From JBAXTZ01 sp041666525 (lineage in GTDB: Bacteria > Bacillota > Negativicutes > JBAXTZ01): DNA of 64,000 nucleotides. A model generated the notes under the pieces. It ran no database searches, was not told where the DNA came from, and saw only the letters and a list, made by a program, of their open reading frames with translations. The DNA lies in NCBI GenBank assembly GCA_041666525.1, contig JBAYGT010000001.1:186001-250000 (forward strand). The letters are read 5' to 3'. Below are positions 61,028 through 64,000 of the stretch, piece after piece (positions within the stretch are counted from its first letter, which is position 1; every line of letters starts with the position of its first letter). Made by a program: the position numbers and the translations under genes.

Positions 61028-61061
61028 TGTGTAATTATACAGCGCTGTAATTCATTAAAAA

Positions 61062-61874
61062 TCAATACTGATAGGTAAGGCCTAACATCAAACCGGTCAT
61101 ATAAAAATTGTCAGCTTGCGGACCGTTGCTGTTATTAAAAATATCCTTGGTTGCTATCTGACCGCCGAAAATAATATCGTCATAAATATTATAGGAGTAG
61201 CCAAACTCACCATAAAAGGCGTTGTTAAACGAATAAGTCGCGCGAATTGAATTATAAAAGCGCGGAAAAACCTGGTAACACATCTCATAGCCAACCACCA
61301 CGCTGTTGCGGTTGCTGTTAGCTGGAGTTAGCATCTGCATCGGACTACTACCCGTCCCAACAATGTTTCCGGATTGCGAAGCAGAAATGTTGTCCCATCC
61401 GACTACCAGTGCAAACAGGTCACGGGTAGCTGGTTTTTCTTCGTGCGCCGACGGCTTGCCGCTAAATACACTACTGATATCATCTGCCAAATCATTCCAT
61501 AACCGTGGTCCAACCCGATACAGCAGTGATACTTCTTGATTGGTAAGGTTGTTGTTTACCGTGCCTGTATACCAAGATGGTGGTTTAAGTGTGCTATTCA
61601 CACCCCAGTTGCGATACTGAATCGCAAAATTGTGTCCGATACCAGCCGTTGCCACATACTCCATTGTTCCGCCCGAAGTAGTTGCAAAATCGGTTAACTG
61701 GTTACCATTTGTGTCTTGAACCGTGAAGCCGCTGCGTTCCGAACCGTAAATATAGTTTAAATTCACTGCAAAATGTCCCAACCGGTAGTCCGTAAGCGGA
61801 TCACCGGCAAACACTGTAGTTGTTGAAATTACGATTAAGACGGTAATGAATAACAGCCAAAATCTTTTTTTCAT
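61062..61874 (-). CDS. Outer-membrane-like beta-barrel protein, paralogue 1
   Basis: A secreted protein of 270 residues from the ATG at 61874 (AGGAGG 8 bp upstream). After a signal peptide (ending VFAGDP) comes TDYRLGHFAVNLNYIYGS, then alternating short beta-strand-like segments (YGEFGYSYNIYDDIIFGG) and an aromatic end GLTYQY, the usual outer-membrane barrel C-terminus. It is a paralogue of the next gene, sharing the DxRLGHF start and overall plan. Family unknown. A 12-bp gap separates the two. Confidence 0.75.
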   Translation of the reverse strand: MKKRFWLLFITVLIVISTTTVFAGDPLTDYRLGHFAVNLNYIYGSERSGFTVQDTNGNQLTDFATTSGGTMEYVATAGIGHNFAIQYRNWGVNSTLKPPSWYTGTVNNNLTNQEVSLLYRVGPRLWNDLADDISSVFSGKPSAHEEKPATRDLFALVVGWDNISASQSGNIVGTGSSPMQMLTPANSNRNSVVVGYEMCYQVFPRFYNSIRATYSFNNAFYGEFGYSYNIYDDIIFGGQIATKDIFNNSNGPQADNFYMTGLMLGLTYQY

Positions 61875-61886
61875 GTTCATCTCCTC

Positions 61887-62660
61887 CTAATACCAGAAGC
61901 ATATTCCGTAACGAAAACCGGTACGGAGAAGATAGTTGACATTTGACTCTGGCTCACCGGTAAAAGTAACTGCTGTTTTATAGGACAAGTTAACCGTTGT
62001 ATTATCAACGACAGCATAAGAAAAACCAGCTTCGGCAACAAACAGTCCCGGCCCGGAAATTACGCCAAAAATGCTTGCCTTACCGAAAGTGTTGATTTTG
62101 TTGTTTATCGGCCAGGCGTTTATGACGCCAGTCTCCCAGCCACTGTCGTATTGAATAGTTCGTTTCATCCCCGGAGGATATACTGTATTATCATTAAACT
62201 GTGAATAGCCGAGGAATACCGAGTAGTTGTTACCATTTTCCGGCTCAGCTGTCCAATACGGTGTCTGGCCGTTTACCAGCGCCCAGGCATTTAACAGAGT
62301 ATTGCCCAAACCATTACCAGTCTTGAACAACAACATAACATCCTGAGTATTCATGCTACCAGTTACCGTTGTTCCCCCCGGAGCGCTGTAATTGTTAGAC
62401 AGTCCGGTATAGCCGTAACGAACGGCGAAACCATGGCTCAAACCGAGCGAAAAATCACCGTCAAAATTGCCACCGTCTGAGCGGAGATAGCCATTTTGTC
62501 CGTTGGACTTTACCGCCAAATCAGTGGTACCCGCCCAATAACCAAGATTTAAACTGAAATGCCCCAAGCGAAAGTCGCTCAGGGTATCGGCATAAGCCGG
62601 ATTAACAATTGCGCCAAAAGTCAATATTACTATTGCTAAAATAATAATCTGTCTTCTCAA
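61887..62660 (-). CDS. Outer-membrane-like beta-barrel protein, paralogue 2
   Basis: A secreted protein of 257 residues. The frame starts at a TTG at 62666, but the TTG at 62660, 8 bp after GAGG, is better placed. The signal peptide ends NPAYAD; the mature start SDFRLGHFSLNLGYWAG matches paralogue 1. It ends in RYGICFWY, an aromatic barrel end. Together the pair probably forms small porin-like or adhesive barrels, but no function can be given. Shares an operon with paralogue 1. Confidence 0.73.
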   Translation of the reverse strand: MRRQIIILAIVILTFGAIVNPAYADTLSDFRLGHFSLNLGYWAGTTDLAVKSNGQNGYLRSDGGNFDGDFSLGLSHGFAVRYGYTGLSNNYSAPGGTTVTGSMNTQDVMLLFKTGNGLGNTLLNAWALVNGQTPYWTAEPENGNNYSVFLGYSQFNDNTVYPPGMKRTIQYDSGWETGVINAWPINNKINTFGKASIFGVISGPGLFVAEAGFSYAVVDNTTVNLSYKTAVTFTGEPESNVNYLLRTGFRYGICFWY

Positions 62661-62733
62661 AATCAAATCCTCACTACTTAATTATGATATCCGCCAGATG
62701 TATAGTCACAATTTACTTTAATGCAATTAGCAT

Positions 62734-62785
62734 TATACAACAAAAGAAATCCGATGTATATACAACAAAAGAAATCCCATGTATA
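62734..62785. repeat. 25-bp tandem repeat carrying promoter-like boxes
   Basis: Two copies of TATACAACAAAAGAAATCC, then (G/C)ATGTA(TA), at 62734 and 62759 (one mismatch). Each begins TATACA and ends TGTATA, so the ends are inverted. It lies in the divergent region between the barrel pair and the secreted protein. Confidence 0.85.
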
Positions 62786-62787
62786 AT
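62759..62787 (+). promoter_or_regulatory. Promoter of the 62828 gene, inside the repeat
   Basis: Plus strand TATACA (62759-62764), 17-bp spacer, TATAAT (62782-62787). The -35 and spacer lie in the second repeat copy. Confidence 0.6.
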
Positions 62788-62827
62788 AATTACATCATCC
62801 AAAAACTTATAGATAGGATATGTGAAT

Positions 62828-63595
62828 ATGAAACGATTGTCAATTATTCTGATAACTGCAATTTTTTTACAGCTTTGCTCAACTATGGCGTTTGCCGCTT
62901 TAGCCGCGCAGGGAGTTAATTCCGGGACAGTCCTTTATTTGCTCAATAATCAGCCCAAACAAACAATCAGCTATTCAGTTACCGGTTGCCTGTACACCAG
63001 CACCGGCGTTCCTGAATATTATGATATTGACGGCCAAATTGGAACCGGCAAATGTATCGGTCTGCTCAGCAAAAATGCCAACATCGTCGGCGATTACAAA
63101 GGCAGTGACGGCACTATCAAAAAATCGCTCTTAACCATCCATTTCTATACCGCTGCTGACGGCTACCGCGTTAAACTCGAAGGGGTAAACAGCCGCAAAG
63201 AAAAGAGTTTCGGCACACTGCTAAATGCCGTTGAACAAGACTACCTCTATCCCTACGATAATACCTGGGTCTGGAATACCAATAACGACCGCCGCGACAT
63301 CAGTTTTGGACCAATGCAGATGACCCGTTCCAAGCGTGTTTCTTCACTCACTCCACAAATATCTCTCGATAATGTATTACCGGTTAGCGGTAACAAACTA
63401 TTGGCCAACCGCACGCCAATCAGCATGATCTATTTTCCGATCAGCGCCGAAATCATCGGTTCGATAACCTGTTATTACTATAAACCGGACGGAACGGTGA
63501 CAATTGTTGACGGACCGCAGTTTTTTGAAAACATCTGCAATACTAACAATGCATTTATCACCAACACCGAACAACCGATGACAATAAATAAATAA
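62828..63595 (+). CDS. Secreted protein, unknown
   Basis: A 255-residue protein with a clear signal peptide (MKRLSIILITAIFLQLCS, ending MAFA). The mature part is mixed alpha/beta with few charges; no known motif was recognised. The ATG at 62828 has AGGAT 8-9 bp upstream; a GTG at 62822 is too close. It has its own promoter and a strong terminator, so it is a separate unit from the divergent barrel genes, though they may share control through the repeat. Confidence 0.65.
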   Translation: MKRLSIILITAIFLQLCSTMAFAALAAQGVNSGTVLYLLNNQPKQTISYSVTGCLYTSTGVPEYYDIDGQIGTGKCIGLLSKNANIVGDYKGSDGTIKKSLLTIHFYTAADGYRVKLEGVNSRKEKSFGTLLNAVEQDYLYPYDNTWVWNTNNDRRDISFGPMQMTRSKRVSSLTPQISLDNVLPVSGNKLLANRTPISMIYFPISAEIIGSITCYYYKPDGTVTIVDGPQFFENICNTNNAFITNTEQPMTINK

Positions 63596-63639
63596 ACAGC
63601 ACAGAAAAAGCGCCACAAGGCGCTTTTTCTGTGCTGTTT
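63594..63639. terminator. Bidirectional rho-independent terminator
   Basis: A stem of about 20 bp (AAACAGCACAGAAAAAGCGCC and its complement around ACAA) between converging genes. Confidence 0.93.
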
Positions 63640-64000
63640 TATGCTACTTTACTAAATCCGTGTCCATGCACTTCTGATGCGTCCTGAGTGATTACAAAAG
63701 CGTTATCGTCAATATCATTAACAATTCCAATCGTTTTCACCAATTGCAGCGGACTGACAACCACTAACAGAATTTGTTTGGCATCGCCCGAGTAGGCGCC
63801 TTTGCCGTCAATAAAGGTCGCACCGCGGTCAACTTCGGCCATTATTGTACGGGCAATTTCTTCAGTATGGTTGGATATTATCGTAACCGTTTTCTTGCGG
63901 CTGAATCCGTCTAACACATAATTGGTTGTAAATGAACTTACAAACATCGGAATCAGCGAGTACATCGCCGGTTTGACACCAAGAAAGTATCCTGACACCC
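63639..64000 (-). CDS. YitT family membrane protein, partial (N-terminus off window)
   Basis: Only the last about 120 residues are seen. They match the DUF2179 C-terminal domain of YitT proteins: a membrane helix, then RKKTVTIISNHTEEIARTI, RGATFIDGKGAYSG and VNDIDDNAFVITQDASEVHGHGF. The frame is open to the right edge, so the helical N-terminal part lies beyond. Function of YitT proteins is not known. Confidence 0.9.
   Translation of the reverse strand, partial: VSGYFLGVKPAMYSLIPMFVSSFTTNYVLDGFSRKKTVTIISNHTEEIARTIMAEVDRGATFIDGKGAYSGDAKQILLVVVSPLQLVKTIGIVNDIDDNAFVITQDASEVHGHGFSKVA

Overview
The window looks like chromosomal core genome of a diderm Firmicute of the Negativicutes type. The reasons are an IspH-S1 fusion, a PASTA kinase/FtsW/PBP/FHA cluster and Firmicute gene order (recJ-apt-relA-dtd, infC-rpmI-rplT, def-fmt-rsmB), combined with outer-membrane-style proteins: two paralogous secreted proteins with aromatic C-termini, an LPP20-like secreted protein, an O-antigen ligase-like protein and PE synthesis. 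The genus cannot be fixed from the sequence alone. Coding density is high. No gap above 300 bp lacks a gene or RNA, and there are no insertion sequences, prophage genes or CRISPR arrays. TTG and GTG starts are common, and many starts below were moved to fit Shine-Dalgarno (SD) sites.

Region 1 (1-19705, minus strand) is one compact run of 21 genes read from def down to a truncated glycosyltransferase: def, fmt, DUF116, rsmB, two FHA proteins, PP2C phosphatase, ftsW, PBP, PASTA Ser/Thr kinase, rpe, dacF, a pseudouridine synthase, a YhiN-type flavoprotein, cmk, plsC, ispH-S1, wecG-like, psd, pssA and GT2. It ties cell-wall growth, Ser/Thr phosphorylation, translation and phospholipid synthesis together by overlapping or abutting genes.

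Region 2 (19773-24693) holds an RNA methyltransferase, a divergent class II aldolase, and infC-rpmI-rplT. The infC start is ATT, and its leader has a terminator that can refold with an upstream arm, like an L20-type attenuator. Directly upstream are five tRNA genes (Asp, Phe, Gly, Cys, Leu) behind a consensus promoter, then a DUF2141 protein and a secreted cyclophilin.

Region 3 (24729-37260) has a 583-residue HPrK/PEPCK-like P-loop protein of unknown role, an LPP20-like protein, a small membrane protein with YhhN (lysoplasmalogenase family) and an ALDH3-type aldehyde dehydrogenase, rplM-rpsI, ferritin, an OppA lipoprotein coupled to an NlpC/P60 enzyme, yajC, deoD, and a DedA protein with a monofunctional transglycosylase.

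Region 4 (37266-50424, minus strand) is an 11-gene run from one extended -10 promoter: Alum_res PLP enzyme, recJ, apt, relA/spoT, dtd, MBL hydrolase, AI-2E transporter, fur, hemZ, hisS and aspS.

Region 5 (50460-64000) is more accessory: a lipoprotein, an orphan biotin carboxylase, glutamate dehydrogenase, YdcF, a Gfo/Idh oxidoreductase, a DUF624-like membrane protein, a stand-alone PRD protein, a RocB-like M20 enzyme, an O-antigen ligase-like protein, an esterase, two paralogous outer-membrane-like proteins, a secreted protein of unknown function behind a duplicated promoter repeat, and a partial YitT protein.

No single unprecedented system is obvious. The best leads are the tRNA-to-infC attenuator, the HPrK/PEPCK-like protein and the YhhN-ALDH3 pair.
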